Shown: positions 52,434-60,870, counted from the stretch's first letter. The stretch: DNA of 64,000 nt from CAJXVY01 sp965660355 (GCA_965660355.1 CBFHZN010000006.1:13279-77278), one strand, 5' to 3'. A program made the numbers and translations. The notes: generated by a model not told the origin, from the letters alone.

Positions 52434-52535
52434 GCTATTCGTGACCCCTCAAAAACAGCCAAAGGTCATGTTATTTTTTCCATCTTTCGATTGTTTTGGG
52501 GTTACAGTAGAAAAAATTTATATCAAGGAGCCTCA

Positions 52536-54503
52536 ATGAAGATCTTCTCCGAGCCACTGTCGGCAGAAACAGACCCAAATGCGAATGTCACGGATTTCTT
52601 GGAACGCATAGCGAATCAGCATCCAGAGCATCCTTTGTTTTCTATTCAAAAAGGTGACCAGTGGGAAGGACTATCCGCTAAAGAGTTCCATGAAGAAGTG
52701 AAGGCCATAGCCAAGGGGCTTATTGGCATAGGTCTTGAGGCAGGTGACAAACTTGGGCTGTTATCCAGAACCAGATACGAGTGGACACTATTAGATTTCG
52801 CCATGATGTATGCAGGAGTGATCTCGGTTCCGATCTATGAATCTTCATCCTCTGAGCAGATCAAGTGGGTTTTGAGCGATAGCGAATCAGTTGGGTGCTT
52901 TTTTGAAGCTCAGGAGAACCTGGCAAGCTTTGAATCAGTCAAAAGTGGGCTAAAAAATATTGGTCACACCTGGGTGATTGACAACGGTGACTTGGAATTA
53001 CTCAAAAAAGAAGGCGAATCAGTGACCGATGAGGTTCTGGAGCAAAGACGCTCGGCAGCCAACGGGGATGACCTAATCACAATTATTTACACAAGTGGCA
53101 CAACTGGGAACCCAAAGGGCTGTGAACTGTTGCACGGTGGATTCGTCGCCCTTTGCGATAACGGTGCAGCCGAGCTTCCCTACATAATAAACAAAGAAAG
53201 CTCTACACTTTTGTTTCTGCCGCTTGCCCACGTTTTGGCAAGATTTGTATCCATCCTCTGCGTCTCAGGTGGAATGACAGCTGGCCACCTTCCTGATACG
53301 AAAAATGTGGCAGCCGGACTTGGNNNNNNNNNNNNNNNNNNNNNNNNNNNNNNNNNNNNNNNNNNNNNNNNNNNNNNNNNNNNNNNNNNNNNNNNNNNNN
53401 NNNNNNNNNNNNNNNNNNNNNTTGTATCCATCCTCTGCGTCTCAGGTGGAATGACAGCTGGCCACCTTCCTGATACGAAAAATGTGGCAGCCGGACTTGG
53501 AAGCTTCAAGCCAACGTTTCTGCTCGCAGTTCCACGGGTTTTCGAAAAGGTTTATAACGGAGCTCAATTAAGGGCGGAAACCGCAGGCAGAGGAAAGATT
53601 TTCAATAAAGCGGCTGAGACTGCAATTGAATACTCCGAGGCTTTGGAAACAAAATCTGGTCCCTCGCCTTTGTTGAAACTAAAGCACAAACTGTTTGACA
53701 AATTGGTTTATGGAAAGCTCCGAGATGCGATGGGTGGAAGAGTTGGTTACGCAATCAGCGGAGGCGCCCCACTGGGTGCGAGACTGGGACACTTTTATCG
53801 TGGTATTGGCCTGGTGGTGCTAGAGGGTTATGGCCTAACAGAGACCTATGCTCCGACAACCCTGGGACGCGGACATAAGTTGAAAATAGGCAAGGTTGGA
53901 TATCCGCTTCCTGGCACCTCCACTGCGATTGCTGACGATGGCGAGGTATTGCTCAAGGGTTATAACGTTTTCCGCGGCTACTGGAAAAATGAAAAGGCCA
54001 CCCAAGAGGCTTTGGAAGATGGCTGGTTCCACACAGGTGACATTGGTGAGTTAGATGAGGAAGGTTTTTTATCCATCACCGGTAGAAAAAAGGAAATCTT
54101 AGTTACCGCGGGTGGTAAAAACGTTGCACCAGCAGCTCTAGAAGACCCACTGAGAGCTCATCCGCTCATAGGACAGGTGGTGGTCATAGGCGATAAACAA
54201 CCTTTTGTATCAGCACTTATCTCGCTTGATCCAGAAATGCTTCCCGTTTGGACAAAGGGAAATGGAATCGAATCAGCAGACACTATCAATCAAGCGATTG
54301 CGAATCCCAAAATAATCGAAGAAATTCAAGCCAAGATTGACCAGGTGAATAAAAAATTCTCCTCTGCCGAGCAGATCAAGAAATTTGCCTTCATAGCCTC
54401 TGAGCTGACAGAAGAAAGCGGACACATGACACCCTCTCTGAAAGTGAAAAGAGAGCGAGTGCTGGCTGATTTTGAAGAGCAGGTGACGGAGATTTATGGC
54501 TAG
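52536..54503 (+). CDS. long-chain fatty acid-CoA ligase (FadD15-like), interrupted by an assembly gap
   Basis: AMP-binding acyl-CoA synthetase. Motifs: TIIYTSGTTGNPKG (P-loop), GYGLTETYAP, GWFHTGDIGELDEEGF, and the C-terminal ITGRKKEILVTAGGKNVAP. I start at the ATG at 52536 with an AAGGAG site, not at the upstream open-frame start. Bases 53324-53421 are N and the 79 bp on each side are identical, so the coding sequence is duplicated artificially. Without one copy and the Ns it is 596 aa, the usual size for the FadD15 group. The stop shares CTAG with the def stop. Confidence 0.9.
   Translation: MKIFSEPLSAETDPNANVTDFLERIANQHPEHPLFSIQKGDQWEGLSAKEFHEEVKAIAKGLIGIGLEAGDKLGLLSRTRYEWTLLDFAMMYAGVISVPIYESSSSEQIKWVLSDSESVGCFFEAQENLASFESVKSGLKNIGHTWVIDNGDLELLKKEGESVTDEVLEQRRSAANGDDLITIIYTSGTTGNPKGCELLHGGFVALCDNGAAELPYIINKESSTLLFLPLAHVLARFVSILCVSGGMTAGHLPDTKNVAAGLXXXXXXXXXXXXXXXXXXXXXXXXXXXXXXXXXXVSILCVSGGMTAGHLPDTKNVAAGLGSFKPTFLLAVPRVFEKVYNGAQLRAETAGRGKIFNKAAETAIEYSEALETKSGPSPLLKLKHKLFDKLVYGKLRDAMGGRVGYAISGGAPLGARLGHFYRGIGLVVLEGYGLTETYAPTTLGRGHKLKIGKVGYPLPGTSTAIADDGEVLLKGYNVFRGYWKNEKATQEALEDGWFHTGDIGELDEEGFLSITGRKKEILVTAGGKNVAPAALEDPLRAHPLIGQVVVIGDKQPFVSALISLDPEMLPVWTKGNGIESADTINQAIANPKIIEEIQAKIDQVNKKFSSAEQIKKFAFIASELTEESGHMTPSLKVKRERVLADFEEQVTEIYG
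53245..53323. repeat. left copy of a 79-bp duplicated contig end
   Basis: Identical to 53422-53500 and ends exactly at the N run. The matching copy begins exactly where the Ns end, so this is two overlapping contig ends and not a biological repeat. Confidence 0.9.
53324..53421. other. assembly gap (98 N) inside the acyl-CoA ligase gene
   Basis: 98 unresolved bases. With the 79-bp overlap the offset is 177, a multiple of three, so the frame is kept across the gap. Probably no sequence is missing. Confidence 0.95.
53422..53500. repeat. right copy of the 79-bp duplicated contig end
   Basis: Same 79 bases as 53245-53323, starting immediately after the Ns; see that entry. Confidence 0.9.
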
Positions 54504-54991
54504 AGGAACCAGTCAGAGTTTCTAATCTCACTCATAGCGGTCTTTTTGGATTCTGTATCTAGGCGATCAATGTATAAAACACCGTCCAAGTGATCGCATT
54601 CGTGCTGAAAGACTTGTGCCAATAAGCCCTCTGCCTGGATAGCTATCTCTTTTCCATCCAATTGAAACCCTTTGATACTGACAGATTTGGACCTCGAAAC
54701 CGTTTTCCATAACCCGGGAACGCTCAGGCAGCCCTCTTCCATCAATTCGGTTTCCTCGGAGAAATCAGTGATTACTGGATTTATCAGATACCCAAGCTCT
54801 CCATCAACGCGATAGCTAAAAACTCGCCAGTCCACCCCGATTTGATTGGCGGCAACTCCTGCTCGGCCAGCAACGGTGCAGGTGTCTAATAAGTCTTGCA
54901 CCAGTTGAGATACGCTTCCAAGATCGGTAATTTCCCTGCAGCTGGTTTTTAGAACAGGATCACCGAATACGCGAATTTCCCTTTCGCTCAC
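54500..54991 (-). CDS. def: peptide deformylase
   Basis: Metalloenzyme removing the formyl group from nascent N-terminal methionine. 163 aa. The three family motifs are GVAANQIGVDWR (motif 1, GxGxAAxQ variant), EEGCLSVPGL (motif 2 with the metal-binding Cys) and QHECDHLDGVLY (motif 3, HExxH). GTG start overlapping the MinD-like gene stop by 4 bp; convergent 4-bp overlap with the acyl-CoA ligase. Confidence 0.94.
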   Translation of the reverse strand: MSEREIRVFGDPVLKTSCREITDLGSVSQLVQDLLDTCTVAGRAGVAANQIGVDWRVFSYRVDGELGYLINPVITDFSEETELMEEGCLSVPGLWKTVSRSKSVSIKGFQLDGKEIAIQAEGLLAQVFQHECDHLDGVLYIDRLDTESKKTAMSEIRNSDWFL

Positions 54992-56259
54992 ACCAGTCCA
55001 TCCGCCACTAGAGCAGCTAACTCCCTCGCTGCTTTTTGAGTGGAGGGGTGCAACTTATTAAAATTGATTTCAGATCCGGCCGCCAATTTGGGGTCGTAGG
55101 GAATACGAACAACTGCGCGGGCACGAGTTCGGAAGTGAGATTCAATCTCGTCTAGTTTCACCAACTCAGTTCCGAAAGTGGCAGTGTTCAAAGCCACAAC
55201 CGAATTTTTAGCAATATCCCCAAAACCATTTGCCTCCAACCAAGTCAAGGTTTCACTAGCGAGTCTTGCCTCATCCACGCTTCCGCCACTGACAATCACC
55301 AATCCGTCCGCTCTTTGCAAAACAGCCTGCATAACGCTGTGAACTATGCCTGTTCCGCAATCTGTCAGCACAACCGAGTAATACCTTCTGGTTATATCTG
55401 CAACAACGTTGTAATCGCCATCATCAAAAGCCTGTGAAATCAGTGGGTCAGTGTCGCTTGCTAAAACGTCAAGCCTGGTTTTGTCCCTGGAGACCAACTC
55501 GCTAAATGCTGTGAAGCTTGTGATTGAGCTGGCTTTGATAACCACNNNNNNNNNNNNNNNNNNNNNNNNNNNNNNNNNNNNNNNNNNNNNNNNNNNNNNN
55601 NNNNNNNNNNNNNNNNNNNNNNNNNNNNNNNNNNNNNNNNNNNNGTCAAGCCTGGTTTTGTCCCTGGAGACCAACTCGCTAAATGCTGTGAAGCTTGTGA
55701 TTGAGCTGGCTTTGATAACCACGTCTCGAACTGTTTTTGAGGTTCCCCGTTTTACTCTCTCAGCTAAAGTTCCTCTATCTGGATTAGCATCCAGTGCAAC
55801 AACCCTGTCCTCTCTAACCTGCGCCATCGCCATTCCAATCAGCGTGGTGATGGTTGTTTTACCAACGCCACCTTTGCGAGTTAGCACCGGAACAAACTTT
55901 GCTTCATTTCCAAAGCTTGCTGCAATTCTTGAATCAACCTCTTTACGGTGGCGGGCTTTTTTTGAGTCGCCAAGATTGATTAGTCCAAAACTCAATCGGT
56001 AAAGCAAGAGTTGCCAAAAACCCTCTGGCTGAGTTTTGTCTCGGGCTTTGTCTTCCAGCAACCTGTCCGCGGTAAGCATCGCTGCCGGTTCAGGGTCTGC
56101 AAATAAATCGCTGTCAACACTCTCGGTTGCTTCAAGGTCGACGCTTTCAAACTCATCTTTACCCATTGCGAATTGAGCAGTTTGCGGATCTAATTCCAAA
56201 TCCTCAAACTCAGCATCACTGCCGACTGAATAATCCTCATCCTCAGGTTTCTTTTTCAA
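54988..56259 (-). CDS. MinD/ParA-type ATPase with EspI-like N-terminus, interrupted by an assembly gap
   Basis: Deviant Walker A ATPase: TRKGGVGKTTITTLIG, VVALDANPDRGTLAERV, and the switch region VVLTDCGTG. It is preceded by about 95 acidic, disordered residues and a motif FWQLLLYRLSFGLINLGDS like that in EspI-type MinD proteins of actinobacterial ESX loci. No ESX genes are here. Bases 55546-55644 are N with duplicated flanks; removing 177 bp leaves 364 aa. TTG start with a GAGG site. Likely role is membrane or pole positioning of an unknown cargo. Confidence 0.8.
   Translation of the reverse strand: MKKKPEDEDYSVGSDAEFEDLELDPQTAQFAMGKDEFESVDLEATESVDSDLFADPEPAAMLTADRLLEDKARDKTQPEGFWQLLLYRLSFGLINLGDSKKARHRKEVDSRIAASFGNEAKFVPVLTRKGGVGKTTITTLIGMAMAQVREDRVVALDANPDRGTLAERVKRGTSKTVRDVVIKASSITSFTAFSELVSRDKTRLDXXXXXXXXXXXXXXXXXXXXXXXXXXXXXXXXXVVIKASSITSFTAFSELVSRDKTRLDVLASDTDPLISQAFDDGDYNVVADITRRYYSVVLTDCGTGIVHSVMQAVLQRADGLVIVSGGSVDEARLASETLTWLEANGFGDIAKNSVVALNTATFGTELVKLDEIESHFRTRARAVVRIPYDPKLAAGSEINFNKLHPSTQKAARELAALVADGLV
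55468..55545. repeat. left copy of a 78-bp duplicated contig end
   Basis: Identical to 55645-55722 and ends at the N run: overlapping contig ends left unmerged. Confidence 0.9.
55546..55644. other. assembly gap (99 N) inside the MinD-like gene
   Basis: 99 unresolved bases. Overlap of 78 plus 99 gives 177, so the frame is kept. Probably no sequence is missing. Confidence 0.95.
55645..55722. repeat. right copy of the 78-bp duplicated contig end
   Basis: Same 78 bases as 55468-55545, beginning right after the Ns; see that entry. Confidence 0.9.
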
Positions 56260-56267
56260 TCATTCCT

Positions 56268-59200
56268 CTATTCGATAACTGCGATCAAATCTCCAGACTC
56301 AACAGGCTGAGAACCGATAATCCCCAACCTTTGAACCCTTCCAGAAACTGGTGCTGCGATGCTAGCTTCCATCTTCATCGCTTCAATGCTCGCGATTGGT
56401 TCCCCGCGCTCAACTTTATCGCCTACCTCGACTCTTGGGGTAACAACTCCACTGAACGGAGCGGAGGCATGGCCGGGGTTATTAGGGTCTGCCTTCTCGG
56501 CATCAACCGTTTGCACCTCAATCGAATAATCCCTAACGGTGACCGGTCTTAGCTGGCCGTTTAATTTAGTCATCACCGTTCGATAGCCTCTTGAATCGGC
56601 CTCCCCAATTGCCTCCAGCCCAACATACAAATCCAGACCTTTACCAAGTGTCACCACATGCTCCGTTTCCGCCTGTAATCCATACAGGTAATCAACGGTT
56701 GCCATGTTTGAGAGATCCCCGTAAGCCTCTCTGACTCTTTCAAATTCCTCAGTTGGTTTTTCAAACAGCAGTCGATTCAAGGTCATCTGAACCATGCCCG
56801 AATCTTCACTGTTTAAGCTTTTCTGATCCTCATCAGAGATTTCCACAAACGTGTCTTTTCTGACCCTGCCCTTTAGCACCTTGGTCCTGAACGGCTCGGG
56901 CCAACCCCCTGCCGGGGTTCCCAACTCACCATGCAAAAAGCCAATCACCGAATCAGGGATGTCGTATTTGTCCGGGTTTGCCTGGAAATCTTCAGGGTCG
57001 GCATCAACCGCAACCAGGTGCAAAGCGAGGTCCCCCACAACTTTGCTGGAAGGGGTAACTTTTGTGGGCCTGCCAAGCATTTTGTTGGCAGCTGCATACA
57101 TATCTTCGACCAGTTCAAACCTGTCCGCCAGTCCCAAAGCAATCGCTTGCTGTCTTAAATTAGACAGCTGCCCACCCGGTATCTCGTGGGTGTAAACCCG
57201 GCCTGTTGGTCCAGCCAAACCAGATTCAAATGGCTTATAAATTCCACGCACGCTTTCCCAATAGGGTTCGAAATCGGTTATTCGCTCCAATTCAATTCCA
57301 GTGTCACGCTCGGTGTGAGCCAAAGCTGCAACCAATGCACTGGCAGAGGGTTGTGAGGTTGTTCCAGCCATCGGTGCACTGGCCACGTCAACCGCATCAA
57401 CCCCCGCTTCACTGGCCGCTAAAAGCGTTGCTAGCTGACCGCCAGCAGTATCGTGAGTGTGAAGATGCACGGGCAGTTCAAAACGCTCTCTAAGCGCTGT
57501 GACCAGTTTGCTGGCCGCCATTGGTCGCAACAGGCCAGCCATGTCCTTAATGGCGAGTATGTGCGCACCCGCCTCAACCATCTGATCGGCTAGTTTCAGN
57601 NNNNNNNNNNNNNNNNNNNNNNNNNNNNNNNNNNNNNNNNNNNNNNNNNNNNNNNNNNNNNNNNNNNNNNNNNNNNNNNNNNNNNNNNNNNNNNNNNGAT
57701 AGTAATCCAGGGTATAAATCTGCTCTTCTGGGTCTAAAAGATCCGCTGTGTAAGAAATGCCCACCTCAGCAACAGCCCCTGCTTCGCGAACAGCCTTGAT
57801 AGCAGGTGCCATCTGCGACACATCATTGAGTGCGTCAAATATTCGAAAGATATCAACACCTGTCATTGCAGCTTGTTTTACGAAGGCGTCGGTTACCTCG
57901 GTTGGATAGGGAGTGTAGCCAACTGTGTTTCTGCCTCTGAGTAACATCTGGATGCAAACATTTGGCATGGCCTCTCTTAGCTTTGCCAAACGCTCCCATG
58001 GGTCTTCACCTAAAAACCGCAGTGCCACATCATAAGTTGCTCCTCCCCAAGCCTCAACGCTCAGAAGCTCTGGTAACTGATAGGAAACATAGGGTGCTGC
58101 ATTCACTAAATCCACGGTTCTGACTCGAGTTGCCAAAAGTGACTGGTGAGCATCTCTGAAAGTGCTGTCAGTGACAGCAAGCGCTGTTTGCTCTCTCAAG
58201 TCTTTAGCGAATTGCTCTGGCCCAACTTTTAGCAAGTGATCTCTCGAACCCGATGGTCTCTCAGTTTGGTCAAACTTTGGAAGCTTGGTCACAGGTTCCG
58301 CGACATTGGGTCTTTCCCCATTTGGCTTGTTGACTGTCACCCCTGCAAGCCACTGCAAGATTTTGCTTCCACGGTCCCTACTTGGCTTTGCCTGGAAAAG
58401 CTCTGGTCGAGTGTCAATGAAGTGGGTGTCTAGCTCTCCCGCTTCAAAAGCGGGGTCCCCCATGATTGACTGCAAGAAATAAACATTGGTTGCAACTCCA
58501 CGAATCCTAAACTCAGCCAGAGCCCTCCTGGAACGCCTAACCGCCTGCTCAAAATCTCTACCCCGTGCAATTAGCTTCACAAGCATCGAATCAAAGTGCG
58601 GGGAAATCTCAGCGCCGGTGGTAACTGTTCCACCGTCCAACCTAATTCCCGCTCCACCAGGAGAACGATAGGTAGTTATCTTTCCCGTGTCTGGTCGGAA
58701 ATTACTACTTGGGTCCTCAGTGGTGATTCGACATTGAATTGCGAAACCACTGGGTTTTATATCCTGCTGCCTTAACCCAATTTGCTCCAAGCTTTCGCCT
58801 GCGGCAATTCGAAGTTGAGATTGAACCAAATCCACATTTGTTACCTCTTCAGTGATGGTGTGTTCAACCTGAATCCTTGGATTCATTTCAATGAAAACGT
58901 GTTCTCCGATGTTTGGTCCATCGGTTTCAATCAAAAACTCGACGGTTCCGGCGTTCACGTAGCCAATTTCCTTGGCAAAATTCACAGCATCCGCAAACAG
59001 CTTTTGCCTCAGCTCTTCATCAAGATTGGGAGCAGGAGCTATTTCCACAACTTTTTGATTTCTGCGCTGGATTGAACAATCACGTTCATGAAGGTGCAGA
59101 GCTCCCCCGTGCGAATCAGCCAAGATTTGCACCTCTATGTGCCTGGGTCTTATAACCGCCTGCTCTAGAAAAACCCTTGGGTCCCCAAAAGCACTCTCAG

Positions 59201-59762
59201 CCTCACGCATTGATTGCTCGAGGGCTTGTTCTAACTCTTGTTTGCTATCCACTCTGCGCATACCGCGACCGCCACCACCAGCTACGGCTTTAACAAAAAG
59301 TGGGAAGCTGATTTCATCTGCCTGCTTCAAAAGCGCGTTTTTATCGGAGCTACTCTCAGTGGATTTCAAAACCGGTACATTTGCTCTGATTGCAGCCTGC
59401 TTGGCATTTACTTTGTCCCCGGCTAATTCCAATATCTCCGATTTTGGACCAACAAAGACAATTCCGTTAGCGGCTGCCTTCTCGGCTAGGTCTGGGTTTT
59501 CACTTAGAAATCCATAGCCTGGATAGATAGCATCCGCACCACTTTCTTTGGCAACCCGAATGATTTCGTCAACATCTAAGTAAGCCTTCACGGGTGAGCC
59601 ATCGGAATAGATCTCATAGGCCTCGTCGGCTTTTAGCCTGTGAACCGAATAGCGATCCTCGAAAGGAAACACCGCCACCGTCTTAGCCCCAACCTCGTAG
59701 GCTGCTCTAAATGCGCGAACAGCGATTTCGCCTCGGTTAGCTACCAGAATTTTTTTGAACAT
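56268..59762 (-). CDS. pyc: pyruvate carboxylase, interrupted by an assembly gap
   Basis: Single-chain anaplerotic enzyme making oxaloacetate from pyruvate and bicarbonate. Biotin carboxylase part (KILVANRGEIAVRAFRAA, VKAVAGGGGRGMRR, FIEMNPRIQVEHT), carboxyltransferase part (DSTFRDAHQSLLATRVRT, CIQMLLRGRNTVGY, HLHTHDTAGGQ) and a C-terminal biotinyl domain with the lysine in EAMKMEAS. The ATG at 59762 is preferred over the adjacent TTG. The 98-N gap falls between LDYY and LKLA, which are contiguous in other pyruvate carboxylases, so no residues are lost; true length about 1131 aa. Confidence 0.95.
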   Translation of the reverse strand: MFKKILVANRGEIAVRAFRAAYEVGAKTVAVFPFEDRYSVHRLKADEAYEIYSDGSPVKAYLDVDEIIRVAKESGADAIYPGYGFLSENPDLAEKAAANGIVFVGPKSEILELAGDKVNAKQAAIRANVPVLKSTESSSDKNALLKQADEISFPLFVKAVAGGGGRGMRRVDSKQELEQALEQSMREAESAFGDPRVFLEQAVIRPRHIEVQILADSHGGALHLHERDCSIQRRNQKVVEIAPAPNLDEELRQKLFADAVNFAKEIGYVNAGTVEFLIETDGPNIGEHVFIEMNPRIQVEHTITEEVTNVDLVQSQLRIAAGESLEQIGLRQQDIKPSGFAIQCRITTEDPSSNFRPDTGKITTYRSPGGAGIRLDGGTVTTGAEISPHFDSMLVKLIARGRDFEQAVRRSRRALAEFRIRGVATNVYFLQSIMGDPAFEAGELDTHFIDTRPELFQAKPSRDRGSKILQWLAGVTVNKPNGERPNVAEPVTKLPKFDQTERPSGSRDHLLKVGPEQFAKDLREQTALAVTDSTFRDAHQSLLATRVRTVDLVNAAPYVSYQLPELLSVEAWGGATYDVALRFLGEDPWERLAKLREAMPNVCIQMLLRGRNTVGYTPYPTEVTDAFVKQAAMTGVDIFRIFDALNDVSQMAPAIKAVREAGAVAEVGISYTADLLDPEEQIYTLDYYXXXXXXXXXXXXXXXXXXXXXXXXXXXXXXXXXLKLADQMVEAGAHILAIKDMAGLLRPMAASKLVTALRERFELPVHLHTHDTAGGQLATLLAASEAGVDAVDVASAPMAGTTSQPSASALVAALAHTERDTGIELERITDFEPYWESVRGIYKPFESGLAGPTGRVYTHEIPGGQLSNLRQQAIALGLADRFELVEDMYAAANKMLGRPTKVTPSSKVVGDLALHLVAVDADPEDFQANPDKYDIPDSVIGFLHGELGTPAGGWPEPFRTKVLKGRVRKDTFVEISDEDQKSLNSEDSGMVQMTLNRLLFEKPTEEFERVREAYGDLSNMATVDYLYGLQAETEHVVTLGKGLDLYVGLEAIGEADSRGYRTVMTKLNGQLRPVTVRDYSIEVQTVDAEKADPNNPGHASAPFSGVVTPRVEVGDKVERGEPIASIEAMKMEASIAAPVSGRVQRLGIIGSQPVESGDLIAVIE
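57600..57697. other. assembly gap (98 N) inside pyc
   Basis: 98 unresolved bases. The flanks read ...TATC and CTGAAA... on the minus strand; a 1-base overlap joins them as TAT CTG, giving the family sequence DYYLK. No sequence appears to be missing. Confidence 0.95.
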
Positions 59763-59770
59763 CAACCCTC

Positions 59771-59780
59771 ACAGTACTGT
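59771..59780. promoter_or_regulatory. 10-bp palindrome between pyc and parA
   Basis: ACAGTACTGT, a perfect palindrome in the 58-bp gap between divergent pyc and parA, 9 bases upstream of the pyc ATG. On the minus strand CATAAT (59795-59790) is a possible -10 for pyc, so the palindrome would lie near its start site. Function unproven. Confidence 0.3.
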
Positions 59781-59808
59781 CAGTCACCGATTATGACTAA
59801 AAAAAGGG

Positions 59809-59820
59809 TAGCCTATCCGC
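59809..59820 (+). promoter_or_regulatory. probable -10 element of a leaderless parA transcript
   Basis: TAGCCT (59809-59814) with a six-base spacer to the GTG at 59821 and no Shine-Dalgarno sequence: TANNNT-N6-start. Confidence 0.42.
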
Positions 59821-60870
59821 GTGCAAGTTCTCAGCGTAAGTTCACTGAAAGGTGGGGTTGGAAAAACCACTATTGCGCTTGGAATTGCCTCGGCAGCCTT
59901 GGATAAGGGCATAAACACACTGTTTGTTGACCTAGATCCACAATGTGACGCAACAACTGGATTGGCCGCAACAAACGATTTTTCCGAGTCCTGTGCGGAT
60001 GTTTTACTCTCCCCCAAGCCTTCAGTGGTTCAAAAAGCGATAGTTGAAGCCAAATGGCAGCAAGGACACCAGAGCAAAATTCACGTGATGGTTGGATCAA
60101 CTAGGTCTTTGATGGTGGACAACCCGCAACCCACCCTTGGCGAATTATGGAGGTTGGAACAGGCTCTGAGTGTTGTTGAAGATGATTACGACTTAGTTGT
60201 GATTGACACCCCGCCATCGTTAAACGCATTGACAAGAACCGCCTGGGTTGCCTCAGACCGAGTTTTGGTTGTTAGTGAACCTAGTTTTTTTAGTGTTGTC
60301 GCAGCGGACAGGGCAAGAAAAGCGGTGGATGAAATTTCCAGCAAACNNNNNNNNNNNNNNNNNNNNNNNNNNNNNNNNNNNNNNNNNNNNNNNNNNNNNN
60401 NNNNNNNNNNNNNNNNNNNNNNNNNNNNNNNNNNNNNNNNNNNNNTATCGCCTCGGCTTGCTCTGCACGGTGTTGTTGTGAATAGGCTCCGCGAAAGCTC
60501 AGATGAGCATAATTTCAGACTGGGCGAACTTCGAGAGATGTTTGCCGAAAAACTGGTTTATCCGCATTTCTCTGAGCGCACCACCCTGCAGCAGTCAACT
60601 GGTGCCGCCACACCGATTCACTCCTGGCCAAGTGAAGCTGGGATGGATATAGCCCGCTCATTTGACTCAATTCTTTCCAGTGTTTTATCAGACATGAAAT
60701 CAACCCCGCAGGTTAGAAGAACACGGTCATCAAACCCAATTGAGCGAGCCATTAGGGGAACAACCAAGGAGGCTCTTGGGGAGCTAACGGGAACGATGGA
60801 TATTGTTCAAGAGAAATCAGGTCGAAACGCTTCAAAAATCAAGCGCAGGGGAAGAAGAGCGAAGTCTTAG
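59821..60870 (+). CDS. ParA-family ATPase, interrupted by an assembly gap
   Basis: Deviant Walker ATPase of the ParA/Soj type: SSLKGGVGKTTIALGIASA, FVDLDPQCDATTGLA, VVIDTPPSLNALTR, and VVVNRLRES. About 35 basic C-terminal residues (SKIKRRGRRAKS) may bind DNA. No ParB gene is adjacent; the pyc-parA-merR arrangement recurs in Microbacteriaceae, so this is a conserved orphan ParA rather than the main chromosome partition gene. The N run (60347-60445) splits one codon: C and TA join as CTA, restoring SSKLSPRL; true length about 316 aa. Stop overlaps the MerR stop by 4 bp. Confidence 0.85.
   Translation: MQVLSVSSLKGGVGKTTIALGIASAALDKGINTLFVDLDPQCDATTGLAATNDFSESCADVLLSPKPSVVQKAIVEAKWQQGHQSKIHVMVGSTRSLMVDNPQPTLGELWRLEQALSVVEDDYDLVVIDTPPSLNALTRTAWVASDRVLVVSEPSFFSVVAADRARKAVDEISSKXXXXXXXXXXXXXXXXXXXXXXXXXXXXXXXXXXSPRLALHGVVVNRLRESSDEHNFRLGELREMFAEKLVYPHFSERTTLQQSTGAATPIHSWPSEAGMDIARSFDSILSSVLSDMKSTPQVRRTRSSNPIERAIRGTTKEALGELTGTMDIVQEKSGRNASKIKRRGRRAKS
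60347..60445. other. assembly gap (99 N) inside parA
   Basis: 99 unresolved bases. The flanks abut to complete one Leu codon with no overlap, and the result is a normal ParA sequence. No sequence appears to be missing. Confidence 0.93.

Noticed and set aside
52398..52535. Longer N-terminus of the acyl-CoA ligase
   Set aside because: The 46 extra residues do not resemble the family, overlap the ROK gene, and the ATG at 52536 has a good ribosome-binding site.
53245..53500. Tandem 79-bp repeat in an acyl-CoA ligase
   Set aside because: Both copies are cut exactly at an N run and the duplication would break the protein fold; overlapping contig ends explain it.
55468..55722. Internal 78-bp repeat in the MinD-like ATPase
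   Set aside because: Same pattern at another N run; a single copy gives a normal protein.
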